From Saururus chinensis (taxonomy: Eukaryota > Streptophyta > Magnoliopsida > Piperales > Saururaceae): a stretch of 64,000 bases of DNA. The notes beneath the pieces were generated by a model. It was not told the origin of the DNA and ran no database searches. It saw nothing but the letters and a program-made list of their open reading frames with translations. The translations under genes and the position numbers were made by a program. The DNA lies in the NCBI GenBank assembly GCA_035235625.1, contig CP141145.1:38854668-38918667 (forward strand), written 5' to 3'. Positions 24,573 to 35,948 of the stretch are shown one piece after another. Position 1 is the stretch's first letter. Each line of letters opens with the position of its first letter.

Positions 24573-25791
24573 GATGTGTTGGTCGTGATGGAGAGAACTT
24601 GTGCAATTCGTGGAGAAGAAGGAGAGATTGAGTGTAGGCTTTGAAGGAGCAAGGAGGTTGGTGCAGTTTGTAGAAGAGTAGGGGGAGGGGGTTATGCTGG
24701 TTGTAATTGAAGCAAAGGAAGAGTATGGTCTATGCATGGGAGGAAAAAGGGGTCGGGTGTTGGTTGTGTGTGAGGCCGAAGGTTGCAAGCAGAGAGAGGG
24801 AAAAAAAGAATTGGGTCGCATGAGAAGATATTTAGATGCCCCCACCTACAATGAGCCCCTATTGAAAGGGGCCCGTGCTTGTAAAAACCCGTAAGTAGTT
24901 GGTAAACTCCAAAGGTTGAATGGCTATAATAAGTTTTGATGGCCATTCGCCCCATTACATGTGGGTGCATTTTAATATCTTTTGGCCACATGAAGTTGGG
25001 GCTGGTCACAAGGGAGAGAGAAAGGAGTCGGTTACTGGCGTTGAGTGGAAGAGGGTGTTGCTGGTTGGGGCGGGGTGGGGACGGTCGGCGGAGGAGAAGT
25101 GAGAGGGGGAAAGGGGGTATGGGTCATGGGAGAGGGAGAGGGAGTACAAGTTATGCCTCCAAGTTGGTCATCCCTGGTAACTCTTTGAAACTACTAAAAC
25201 CAGAATTAAGCTCTAAAACTTTAACTTTTTTTTAAAAGAAAATTTGACTTTCTCAAATTTGAATATTGGCGATCCTTATAAAATATGGTGACTACTTAGA
25301 CAGTCCTTGGGCCCACTTATCTTACGGTTTATGACGAGTCCCAGTTTGGAATTACCAGTAGCAATATTTTAAGCCCCTCTAAACCTACTAACCACAAATC
25401 TGCTAAGACGATGACTTAACATATATGAGAATAAAAGCAAAGGAAATTTTAGGCATTACAACTTTAGAGTATTAGTTACCTTTAGAGAAAATAACATTGG
25501 GGGAATACTATAAGGGTAATATACTTTGTGTCGAGTTTTGGGGTTTTATTTTGAAATTAAGTTATTAAATATAACTTATGAATTATTCTAATGAGTTGTT
25601 CAATATAATATTAACTATATTATTTAGCTATCTCATTGTGTATATAACTCATACTTAGCATCTTTATGGTGTAGGATATGTATTTTGCATGTTAGCAGTA
25701 CTTGCACCATTTGGGCTTGTAAAGAACGTAGAAGATCTTACTGCTATTAGTATATATCTACTTCTTCTCTTGAGTATAAAAAATTTAAGCT

Positions 25792-26281
25792 TAAGAGTGA
25801 CATTTTATTTGTGACTGAGCAGTTAATTTGTATGGTTGACGAACAAGTGCTCAACAGATGATTCTATGTTTATAATTTTTATTTAATAATAATTAACAAA
25901 TAAACAAATATTTTTTAGAGTTTGACAAACTGTTATTTGCAACCTCAAGGGTTTCCTTGTCATAATTTAAAAAATTTTGAGAAATTTGAATGGTTTTATC
26001 AATTGATTCATTGCATTGCTTTGTTTGGAAAAAAAATATGTTAAAAAATTAACCATAAGAGTGACATTTTATTTGTGACTGAGCAGTTAATTTGTATGGT
26101 TGACGAACAAGTGCTCAACAGACGATTCTATGCTTATTATTTTTATTTAATAATAATTAACAAATAAACAAATATTTTTTAGAGTTTGACAAACTGTTAT
26201 TTGCAACCTCAAGGGTTTCCTTGTCATAATTTAAAGAATTTTGATTGGTTTTATCAATTGATTCATTGCATTGCTTTTTTT
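25792..26281. repeat. Tandem duplication, unit about 264 bp, two copies
   Basis: taagagtgacattttatttg occurs at 25792 and 26056. About 225 bp after each is nearly identical (gagcagttaatttgtatggt, caacctcaagggtttccttg). High identity suggests a fairly recent event. No coding content. Confidence 0.88.
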
Positions 26282-26819
26282 TGAAAAAATTTTTTAAAAA
26301 AATTGGAGCCGGTCAATTCCATCCTAAGTTGGGTTGGGTCGAATTTCCTGTGCAACCCTATCTTGTAAAGCACTCCACGATATTACTGAACCAGTGTAAT
26401 TTCAAGCTCTTAATAAAAAAACAAAAAGAAAAAGAAAAGTTTGGTTGAAGACAACATTGGTCTAGGATGGCCTATTATCTACTCACTATATCTATGAGAT
26501 GAGCCAATGCTGGTCTCAAAATCAAATTATACGATGAGAAGAATAAACAAAGAAGCAAAGACTCAAAGAAAACTCTCATATGTGCTGCAGTAATTATTTG
26601 TCCCAAAGGGGCAAGTGCTGCAAAATGCAAGGCCAGTCGGTTCAAGGACCACCTCACATTGGCCCAATTCCGTCATCAGAACTGTCTCTGTGGATTAGCT
26701 AGACCAGGCCCACATCTCTTCCACAGAGACCACTGAACAAATCAGTATCCTGCTTTGACAAGAAACGGTCCAAAACAGGGCATCCAAGTCAAATAGGTGG
26801 GAAGAGGCGGTTTGACTCT
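26282..26819. other. Intergenic upstream of the transporter promoter
   Basis: No supported gene. Short frames only (26245-26448, 26475-26657), with no recognised domain. Confidence 0.4.
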
Positions 26820-26972
26820 CTATATATAATGACCGGAGGCGGATGAGAATTTGCTTGCTTTGTCTACTTTGCGTGCAAACTTCCGCATGTTATTTCCCCT
26901 CTTCAGTTCACACTAATCTCGAGTTCCATCCTATAATCCACTATCTTCCTTAGGTTGATTCAATGGCGAAAG
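26820..26972 (+). promoter_or_regulatory. Promoter with TATA box and a possible short upstream exon
   Basis: A TATATATAAT box (about 26820-26830) is followed by a pyrimidine-rich leader-like stretch, then ATGGCGAAAG at 26963-26972 abutting a consensus donor, G|GTAAGTG. The intron-like sequence after it is AT-rich. This may be the true 5' end of the transporter transcript, with a leader intron running to an acceptor upstream of 27509 (candidates CTATTAG near 27241, ATTAG near 27349). The ATG would then be an upstream ATG. Alternatively it is the first exon of a lost gene. Confidence 0.5.
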
Positions 26973-27508
26973 GTAAGTGATATACAGCTTCTACATTCTC
27001 ACTGAATTCTTATTTCTTGTTCTCAAATATATTTCTTTACCGAATTTGCTTAAACTAATTATCAACCTAATAAACCACAAAATAACTACAAAAATATTTA
27101 ATTTTATTTTTGACATCCTTCTTTAATACTTTTTTTATATGGAATAAATATTTTAAAAAAATATATAATTAAATAGAGACATATTTAACTATGTTTAAAA
27201 AAAATTAAAAATATTTTGACCTAATAACTTAAAACTATTAGGAGTATTTATTGAAAATCTAATGTGTGTCTCGGCCACATCATTGTGCACATTTGCGCTT
27301 GTCGCATATATAAATGAATCCTATTTATTTATTTTTTATATCATTAGTTTTAATGCTCACAGTGAGTCAGTGACGATGAAAAACGCTTCCATAACTGAGA
27401 GGTATGAATGGGCGGTGCCTGGCTCCCTCAACCGACTCCTCTCGAGGGCCAATCTAGCCGTTAGCCGCTCCAATTTCCAACCGAAATTTGAATTGGATCA
27501 AATTCCTC

Positions 27509-30500
27509 ATGCTAATGGGCTTCTCTTCCCCATTTCCCTCGCACTCCCCGTCTCACCTCCTCCTCCGCCGCTGTTGCCCCCGTCCCTGCCTCTTTCTGAG
27601 TCTGACTTTTCCTTCTCTTTCTGGGTCTAGGGTTTTTGCGTCTTCTTTCCTCAGTTGCTTGTTCAGTGGCCACCCAGGTCCCTGTGAAAGCAGAAGCTCT
27701 GCTGTGTCCAGAAAGCCAGCATTTAAAACCCAATTTTCAGATTCTGACTCGAATTTTTCCGATGTGGAAACAGATATTTTCGCTGTCAATGGAGGGGAAG
27801 TCGCGGCCAGATCAGCTGTCACGGTCGTGTTGGCAGTCCTCAACCGCGTCCTGTACAAGCTTGCGCTCGTGCCCATGAAGCAGTACCCCTTCTTCATGGC
27901 TCAGATTACCACCTTTGGGTAACAGTTCATGCACAGCTCCTTTTCCCCGTTTTATGTTTTATTTTGCGTGAAGAAAGCAGAAAGAAGATGAATTGTTCCG
28001 AAAATCAGTTAGTGAAGGAACTAGCAAATTCCTTTGATGATTGGGAGTTCGAGCTGCAAGTTGTCTACATCAATTTATGGGACCAATCAGTTCTTGTAAA
28101 TAGTGGAATGCTGCGTGATATCTATTTCTCTTAGCTCTAAACGATTAAGTAATTTTTAATTGTCAAGTAAATTATTTTTGTTGTTAAAAAGGAGGAACAT
28201 AATTACGAGAAGATGCGCTGATGCATTATCTCATTGTCGTTTGTTAGGGTCTAAGGAAAATAATCAATCAATATATGGATTTTAAAAAAAAAATTTGGTA
28301 GGGGTGAGTAGTGCTAGTAGCTAGCATGGGAAACCAGCTGGCAACTTAAAGGGGCAGTAGAACTATGCTGGATTATAACATTCTGAGATAACTTAAGCCA
28401 AAATCTACTGGAATTTTGATCATTCTCCAGAGTTGGGTTTGACATTTTTGGCAGGTGCTCCCGTTTTAGTAGGAAAATATTTATTGAACATGATCTGTTC
28501 ATTTGTAGTCACAACTATTTCTTAACTCAAAGGATGCTTTGATGCAGATATGTTGCGATTTATTTCTCCTTCCTTTATGGACGTTATTGTGCTGGAATTG
28601 TTACTAAAGGTATGCTTGGACTTCCAAAGTCTCGTTTTGCAGCCATTGGTCTTTTGGAAGCCCTTGGAGTCGCTTCTGGGATGGCTGCTGCAGGTTATCA
28701 CTTGAATCTTATCTTTAATGTAGAGAAATCTTATTTTGTTATTCTACTGGTCTTCTGCAATACAATATATTCAACTACAGTTTATGACCTTGGACTATGA
28801 AAGATTCAGTGTTGAATTAGGCTTTTGACAAGATTACTTCTGTTATTAACCCAATGCTAGCCGTTATTATTTACTCCCTGCTTTTCTACTGGAAGACAAA
28901 ATAGTTGTGTTTTTATGAGGTTCTTGGAGATGTTATTGGTGGTTGGCAATCAGGGAATCCGAGGGCAAGTGAGGTTGGAAAGTAGCATTATCATTTTATC
29001 ATCTGGGATTCCATAATATAAGCACATACAGCTTCTTAGTTGGAGCAGCTAAGTTTATGTGGTCAATGCCAATGGCTGCCCAGTCTTTGATCTTGTTAAT
29101 CAAATACTAAGGCTGCACGTATGTGATGCATATGCACCAGAGGTAGCAAATTGGACAATTGTGGTTGCATACTGTGTGACTTGGAAAGTATAAGTTAAAT
29201 TTCCTTAGTTGAAACCTACAAGAGCTAATATAGGGAAAACTTATTTTGTCATTCTACTGGTCTTCTGTAGTGCAATATATTCAACAACAATTTATTACTT
29301 TTGGACAGTGAGGGATTCGGTGGTATCTTAGGTTTTTAACTAAATTAACGCTGTTATTAACCCCATGTTAGTTCTCCTTGTATACTTCCTGCTTTCCTGC
29401 TGGAAGACAAAATATTGGTGTTTATATGAGGTGCTTGGAGATATTATTGGTGGTTGGCAAGCAGGAATACAACAAGGAGGGCAAGTGAGGGTGGAAACTA
29501 GCATTTTCATTTTTCATCTGGGAACACCATAAGATGAGGACATGCAGCTTCTTAGCTGGAGCACCTAAGTTCATCTGTTTGTTGTTGTGGTCAATGCCAA
29601 TACTGCTTATTCTCTGATCCCGTATGTAGCTAATTTAAATGCTACTGTTTCCTGTGTATATTTTTATTCATAGAGTCAGCAATTTTAATTGCCTTATATG
29701 TGCTGCATATGCACCAGAGGCAACAAACTGGACAATTGTGGCATCCAATACTATCATAATTTCATATTAGATGGACACATACTCTTGAAACTGCACAGTC
29801 TTGTGCTGATGAAAATTTGCTTTTTTGTATTTGACAGCTATGCTTCCAGGTCCTTCTATACCTATATTATCACAGGTGAAGCTCATTTCATGGATGATAA
29901 AACCATGTAATTATCCATGATTTTTTTCTTTACTAAAGCTGCAAAATTGAAAATTCCCTTCAAGAAAATGCAGTCGAGCACTGGATGGCAGTAGTTTTTT
30001 ATTCTTTTATTTATATATACTTATATTTATTTTTCCTTGTATGCATGTTATGGAGCTAGTTCATCTTGCTTCTGATCTCTCTTCTTGTCTTGAAAAATTG
30101 CAGACGTTCTTAGTTTGGCAACTTGCCTTTTCAGTAATTATTCTTGGTAGGAGGTACTCTGTGAATCAAATTATCGGCTGCTTACTTGTAGCTGTTGGTG
30201 TTATTGTAGCTGTGGCAAGGTAACATTGCTTATGTATACGGAGTCTTCTAATAATTGATTGAGTAGTATTCAGTTTTTGGTGAATAGTTGATGTGTGAGA
30301 CTTTGCACAAGCTGGCGGTGGTGTTCAAGTTCTGTTGCAGTCAGTTACTTGTGCAAGGAAAGTCAATCTATATTCATGCTGACAGAAATTAAAGAACAGT
30401 ATAACGGAGTGACTTTAAAACATCAATTAAATAATCTCTTTTTGGTTATATAGGATATCTAAGAAGCACATCAATCCTGTATATTGACTTAATTATCTGC

Positions 30501-32104
30501 AGTGGATCAAATGACGGACAGATGCTATCCCAAGTTGAGCTTATGTGGCCCATTTTGATGATTGTCTCATCAGGATTCCAAGCCGCTGCATCTATTATCA
30601 AGGTTTGGCTTTATGCCACTTATTGACTAGTATCAAAATAGAATTGTAACAAGCTTGGAAGATAAAAAGGCCGTAGGTTTCTTTTAAATCACCCCTTAAC
30701 TTACATCTAAGTGCTAAAGTGAATTTTTAACTGCTATGTGTAATACATAATATTTTAAGAAAAGTCTCCCCCCCACTGAGCATGTACTTTCTTACATGAC
30801 AGCTTAGAATTATTACTTGGGTGACATCATGTACATACGTGGTAATTTTTTGTGTTATCTAGGATTACTTTTGAGGTTGGTTTTTAGGAAGTTTAGTGCC
30901 TGAAGTCGTTTCTCATTTTCTAATCTTGTTCAGGTTATAGTATTTCTTGTTGTTCAGTGGTATTGAAAATGTATATCGTAATATAAGATGATTTATTTGT
31001 TATTACAGGAATTCGTCTTCCTTGACGCTGCAAGACGCCTTGAGGTTTGCTCTAAATCTTCTTGCAATTTACAATTTACACGGAAAATGTAATTCATTTT
31101 TTTTTCTCAAGTCAAAGGTGGCAAATCCAACTGTTAATTTGTTATGCAGGGAAAACCTCTTGACATCTTTGTCGTAAATTCCTTTGGATCTGGTTTCCAG
31201 GTGATTCCTTTCTATAATTGTTAAAATCTCCTTTCTTATCCGCTGTGAAATTTATAATTACTGTTTATGTTGTGGTTGTTTAACACTTAAATAATATTAT
31301 TTTTTAGAATCATTCCTTTCTTATTCGAAATTGAGGATGACCATTTCAATGTTATTGAATTTTTGGACTGTTTACATATATATAGGCCCTTTTTGTTCTA
31401 GTTCTTCTACCCTTGCTCTCGAATTTGTGGGGAATACCATTTGGTGAGCTCCCTTCCTATCTAAGAGATGGTGCTGCATGCTTTTTGAATATTGGAGCTG
31501 GTGGAGGAGGCAAGTTTCTCATCTTTTGAGGTTTTGTCATATTTTTTGTCATAATATGGTCTTCCACAATACCTGGATTTGCAGTATTCTACTGGAAGAG
31601 TTGGTCCATTTCCAGAAGAGCCTGCCATCAACATTTAGGAAAATGGAATTAATTGCTTTAATGATTTTTATGACTTTGTTTCTCTTTTTCTGAATTGTTT
31701 TCTATCTAACTCAGATTGTGATGGAGCTCCATTCCTGCCCTTACTTTACATATCCGTCAACATGGCTTTTAACATCTCAATTCTTTCACTTGTAAAGATA
31801 TCTTCTGCAGTGGTTTCGTCACTTGCTGTGACGCTATCAGGTTCGATTATTTATTTATCAATGTGTATTTTCAATGCTTTAAGAAAATTAAATACATGAC
31901 CGTTTGGAGAGATTTTTATTTTTTCCTTTTTTTTTGCAATGCCTAGTGCCAATTTCCATATACATTCTTACTCTTCCGCTGCCCAACATCCCTCAAGCCG
32001 GTACCTTAAGCCCACTTTTTGTGGTGGGAAGTGCCATTCTCGTGTTGGGCCTGATACTGTATAATCTCCCTCGGCCAGCCAAGGAGCATAGTAAAGGGGA
32101 ATGA
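27509..32104 (+). CDS. CLT: CLT / chloroquine-resistance-transporter-like plastid transporter, ten exons
   Basis: Exons: 27509-27918, 28548-28693, 29838-29875, 30104-30219, 30503-30602, 31009-31044, 31150-31200, 31386-31509, 31715-31840, 31947-32104; all phases fit and give 434 residues. The first ~95 residues are Ser/Arg/Pro-rich, fitting a plastid transit peptide. The rest is a series of hydrophobic segments of the drug/metabolite transporter fold, starting at NRVLYKLALVPMKQYPFF and including QTFLVWQLAFSVIILGRRY, NQIIGCLLVAVGVIVAVA and VKISSAVVSSLAVTLSVP, all recognisable CLT landmarks. From Arabidopsis CLT1-3, these envelope proteins move glutathione and gamma-glutamylcysteine out of plastids and affect redox and stress responses. 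Intron 8 has a GC donor (GAG|GCAAGT); the rest are GT-AG. A second in-frame ATG lies at 27515. Which CLT paralogue it is cannot be decided here. Confidence 0.93.
28721..29745 (+). repeat. 510-bp tandem duplication inside transporter intron 2
   Basis: tagagaaatcttattttgtt at 28721 recurs as tagggaaaacttattttgtc at 29231. Matching landmarks continue (attctactggtcttctg, ctgctggaagacaaaata, attggtggttggcaa, tatgcaccagagg), with many substitutions and small indels. The duplication is old and has enlarged the intron without touching exons 2 or 3. Confidence 0.85.
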
Positions 32105-33417
32105 AATGATTCATCAAATTACAGGTCGGCTGTTGCTTAACCTTACAAATTTAAGAGAAGAATAGCATCTGTGGGTCTGCAGGTTATACTGATCATTAAA
32201 TGATTGGGATTTACAAAGCCTTTGTTAGCAAGGACAGAAGGTGGTCATCCGTGACATCAGATTTGACACTAAAATGTATGATGCACTACTGTCAACATTC
32301 CCATGCACATACCCAGTTTTAAAACTAGCATGTGGAAGAGGGATTGTTATTCTACTAACTTCTAAGTTGAACTTCTAGTTTAAAATCAAGCAGTCTGTCC
32401 AATTTTTGTATCTGCTACGGTATCAGGGGCGATATGCAAAGACACCGGAAATTGGTTATAGAATCACATGCAAGTATTATTCTCTTTGGCAAATAAGAAG
32501 TGTTTTTCTCTTGCCAAATACAATGTCTTTTATCCTAACATAGAAAGCAGAAAGTAATGTACGAAGGTGGGGAGCCCCTTTCAGTAGACGAGAGCGTCAG
32601 CCTATGAAGTCTCATCCCTCTTTGGTAAAAGACACGATACAGTTTGAAGCACTCAACATTTGACAACGCATCAAGTGGTAAGTGTAGACAATGTGACACG
32701 AGACATATGAAAGAGCCATCATCGGTGCTATAATAAGCTCATCAGCCTGTAATAATTGCAGCTTTTAAGCGTGATCATTGCTCAATTATTTGACTGCATG
32801 CATTATCTTATCTGTTCCATGTTGTCCAACTCGAAATTCTTTTTGTTTTGGTGACTTCTCCACGCTTCTGCTTCCCCCAATCTTTTTATTGCCCCACTTT
32901 CCCTTCCCCATTCTTTGAATATCGTAATCTCCTCACGCTTGTAGATGTTTTTGAATATCCTGCAATCAGTTCGCCACTCATATGATGCTTTTTCTTGTCT
33001 ACGATCCAACTAATCACAGTCCTCATCTTCTATAAACGCTATTTTAATCAGTTCATGACTTGAATGCCCAACCAACGGAGTTGCAATCTCACCTTTTTAA
33101 CTAATCTCTGTTCTGATTAAGAGGAAAAGGCGTTTAAGTTGTTTTATATTCATGCATGACTTTACTGATTCAGTAAAGAAAACAGCCTTTCTAAAACCAT
33201 CCACTCACATTGAAACATCCGTAGTAGGTGAACCATGAGAAAAGCAAATGAAAAATAACTGCTCTAAGCTGTAGAAGTGTTCCCTTCTTTACACTCCTAT
33301 GTCGTTCGTGCATTTCCAGAAGCTTAAATTTTGACCAGAAAGGAACATCAAGAAAGTGGACAAAATGAAGTTGAATGCGAACATGGGTGGTTTGCATCCT
33401 AAAACACTTTTTAATTT
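32105..33417. other. 3' flank of the transporter gene
   Basis: The left part must hold the 3' untranslated region. Further right I see only short frames (32803-33009 and 33191-33451, minus) without family resemblance. Confidence 0.4.
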
Positions 33418-33580
33418 TATACTCCGTCCGTCCCATTAATACTCCGTCCAATATTAATAATCTATATTTTAAAAAACAATGTGATAAGCCAAATTATTAA
33501 CCATTATACTCCATCCACTAAATAGTATAAGAAAAATAACATGAAATTGGAATATTAATGTGGGACAAGTATTTTTCATA
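33418..33580. mobile_element. Stowaway-like MITE, degraded
   Basis: tatactccgtccgtcccatt at the left is the classic Stowaway end, and ttaatgtgggacaagta on the right is a decayed inverse of it. A second 'tactccgtcc' lies 22 bp inside. Boundaries are approximate. Confidence 0.6.
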
Positions 33581-33735
33581 TCCAGACCGAGAGAGTAATC
33601 TTGATGAGAAATTATCACTCCTAACGATGATAAAACCATTTTCCTACATAATGAAAAACGATTTACCTTTGCTGATGGTTGCCGGAATGTGCGAAGGGCC
33701 CTGGTTGACCTTGGATAAGCTATCTTCTGATTTTA

Positions 33736-34130
33736 TTGAGAAGCTATGACGGGGGAAGCCTCCTCTCTGATGAATGTCTGCTGGCACCCACCCCAATTGG
33801 GTTCGGTAAAAATAAATATCGATGGAGCTATGATGGGGAAGGCAATGTTTTGTCTTGTTCGTGTGCCCAAGGTGTTCAGGTTCATGGAGCTGAAGAAGCG
33901 GAATTCTTAGCTTTGGCGCACGCTATTTTCTTTGCAGTCAACATAGATTGGAAGAATGTTGTCCAGCAAAGCCCTTGGTGTCCTGGGCTTGTTTGATTCA
34001 GTCTCCATCTCTTTTGTGAGACGGGAGGGTAATGAAGTCGCCCATGCTTTAGCAAGGTGCTCCCAGCTCTATTCTGCTCTGTGTGAGAGAATGTGGTTCC
34101 GGACTTCCTTGTTCCGCCTTTACATTTTGA
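33736..34130 (+). pseudogene. RNase H-like domain fragment (RVT_3 type), frameshifted
   Basis: Two frames cover one domain. From 33736 the reading includes GVQVHGAEEAEFLALAHAIF. From about 33957 a different frame gives SISFVRREGNEVAHALAR, the typical C-terminal end of plant RNase H-like domains from non-LTR retrotransposons and their domesticated relatives. The join is shifted and the central acidic motif (ESDS-type) is missing between them. This is a relic, not an active gene. Confidence 0.7.
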
Positions 34131-34638
34131 CGGGCGGAGTAAGCCGGTTGTCGGGGTGTAGTGGTTTGTGGCTGACTCTCTTTTATATTAACCCACCCAA
34201 CTACATTTGATTTTAGTACAGAACTTAATCCGTATTAAGTACGAATTTTGACTTCTTTTACTATGCACATCATGTATAAGTTTAAATATTTTTTCTTTTA
34301 AGACCAAATTCATGTTTGCATTGGAAAAGTCTATCCCTTAATCTAATTCAAAAGTACACTCCATTCTTTGTCCCTTTTGAAGCTCCCAACTGTGGCTGGA
34401 ATGAAATTTATTTGTCCTTAAGTAGCAAGAGCACCAGGAAGGCGCCCACCAGCATACAAGCACTAAAGGCAAAAGGAGAACAATGAATTTGCAATTATAA
34501 ATCAATTGAAGCATTTCACAAGTGAAAATAACGTGACGTATCCAATAATCAAACATCTCCCCTTACAACCTAACACCTAAATAAATTCGTTCTCACCTTC
34601 ACCTAAGTGCTTGCTGAGGCAGCTGGATTTTTTTAAAA

Positions 34639-35948
34639 ATGGCAGTGCTAGCAGCTTTGGCCACTGTGGTGATGCTACAACTCTCAAGTGCCTCGAGCCA
34701 CCGCGGGCGAGGATTTCCAGCTCTTAAACGTGAGGAAGGAGGTGGCTGAAGCTAGAAGCCCACACTCGAGAGCTGTAAATCCTCACAAGGTAACTGGGAT
34801 TGCTGAGAGGCAACAACGTTCAAGGTAGCGGCTCCAGCTACTCCACCGAGAGCATGTCACCTCCGGGAATGTTTCAAGCTATTGGCATCGCCTCTGTGAC
34901 AGCCTGCAAAGAGACAAGCGGAGAGTGGCCGGCTTGACTCGCCGGCTGACTCACCGCAGCGGGCAAGTCAGTTATGGCCGACAAGACTTTGGGTCTGATG
35001 TTGTCTCCGGCATGGATGAAGGTAGTGGAGAGTACTTCCTTAGAATAGGGGTGGGAAGTCCCCTACCAATACATGGTAGTGTGGGTGCAATGCCAACCAT
35101 GTGCTCAATGCTACAGGCAATCCGACCCGGCCGAATCGGCCTCCTTCACAGGGGTGGCATGCGGGTCCACCGTCTGCGGCCTGCTGGAGAATGAGGGCTG
35201 CCATGCCGGCCACTGCCGCTATGAGGTCTCCTCTGGTGATGGGTCCTACACCAAGGGTACATTGGCCCTAGAAACCCTAACCTTCGGTGGCACCATGGTG
35301 CATAACGTGGCCATGGGGTGCGGCCACCACAACCAGGGGCTCTTCGTTGGGGCCGCCGGATTATTGAGCCTTGGAGGCGGGTCATTGTCCTTAGTCGGCC
35401 AGCTCGGCGGACAGACCGGCGGTGCTTTTGGGTACTGCCTAGTGACCCGGGGCACAGGATTATATGTGTCACTAGTGTTCCGTGTTCGGTCGGGGTGGTG
35501 TCCCAGTTGGTGCTGCATGGGTGCCACTCTTGCGTAACCCACATGCCCCTAGCTTCTACTACGTTGGGCTCATGGGCCTTGGTGTGGGTGGCCAGTTTGT
35601 CCCAATACCGGAGGAGGTGTTCCGGCTGAACGAATCAGGCGAGGGAGGCGTCGTCATAGACACCGGGACAGCCGTGACAAGGTTGCCGGAGCCCGCCTAC
35701 TATGCCCTTCAAGAGGCATTTATCGCCGGCACTGTCGACCTTCCACGGGCCCCAGGAGTGTCAATCTTCAACACATGCTATGATCTATTAGGTTTTGAAT
35801 CTGTGAGGGTCCCAACTGTGTTATTTTGCTTCGCCTTTGCGCGTTCTCGGTACGGGTTTCCATCATTGGGAATATTCAGCAAGAGGGGATTCAGATCTCG
35901 TTTGACGCAACAAATGGGCTTGTTGGCTTTGGGCCAAACACTTGCTAG
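34639..35948 (+). pseudogene. A1 family (nepenthesin/ASPG-like) aspartic protease pseudogene
   Basis: It starts with a signal-peptide-like run after the ATG at 34639 (MAVLAALATVVMLQLSSAS), then shifts frame within about 25 codons. Later frames give SGEYFLRIGVGSP, WVQCQPCAQCY, then GCGHHNQGLFVGAAGLLSLG and GGVVIDTGTAVTRLP (second catalytic DTG at 35659-35667), and a C-terminal GFGPNTC followed by a stop at 35946-35948. The segment before WVQCQPC that should hold the first catalytic Asp is deleted near 35075. At least three frame changes and a deletion before the C-terminal FCFAFA segment are visible. Its GC content is higher than its surroundings, as is usual for intronless genes of this family. 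It cannot make an active protease. Confidence 0.85.

Larger units (their letters stand above)
22046..25460 (-). mobile_element. Probable solo LTR, minus orientation (3,415 bp)
   Basis: The left end TGTAAT and right end ATTACA are perfect 6-bp inverted ends. ACTTT flanks both sides exactly (22041-22045 and 25461-25465). Read leftwards the element starts TGTAATGCCTAAAATTT, like other long plant LTRs. A lone 5-bp duplication could arise by chance over this distance, and the promoter is not clearly placed, so support is moderate. It contains an inverted MITE pair (22150-22617), a hairpin (23662-23707) and an 82-bp tandem duplication (24409-24572). Confidence 0.5.

Noticed and set aside
24269..25235. 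Long frames on both strands (up to 138 residues)
   Set aside because: The region is a stop-poor purine-rich repeat with an 82-bp tandem duplication; no family is recognised.
27262..27630. 122-residue frame overlapping the first CLT exon
   Set aside because: The other frame (from 27509) continues into nine further in-phase exons with clear CLT sequence.
35146..35544. 132-residue antisense frame
   Set aside because: Shadow of the GC-rich protease pseudogene.
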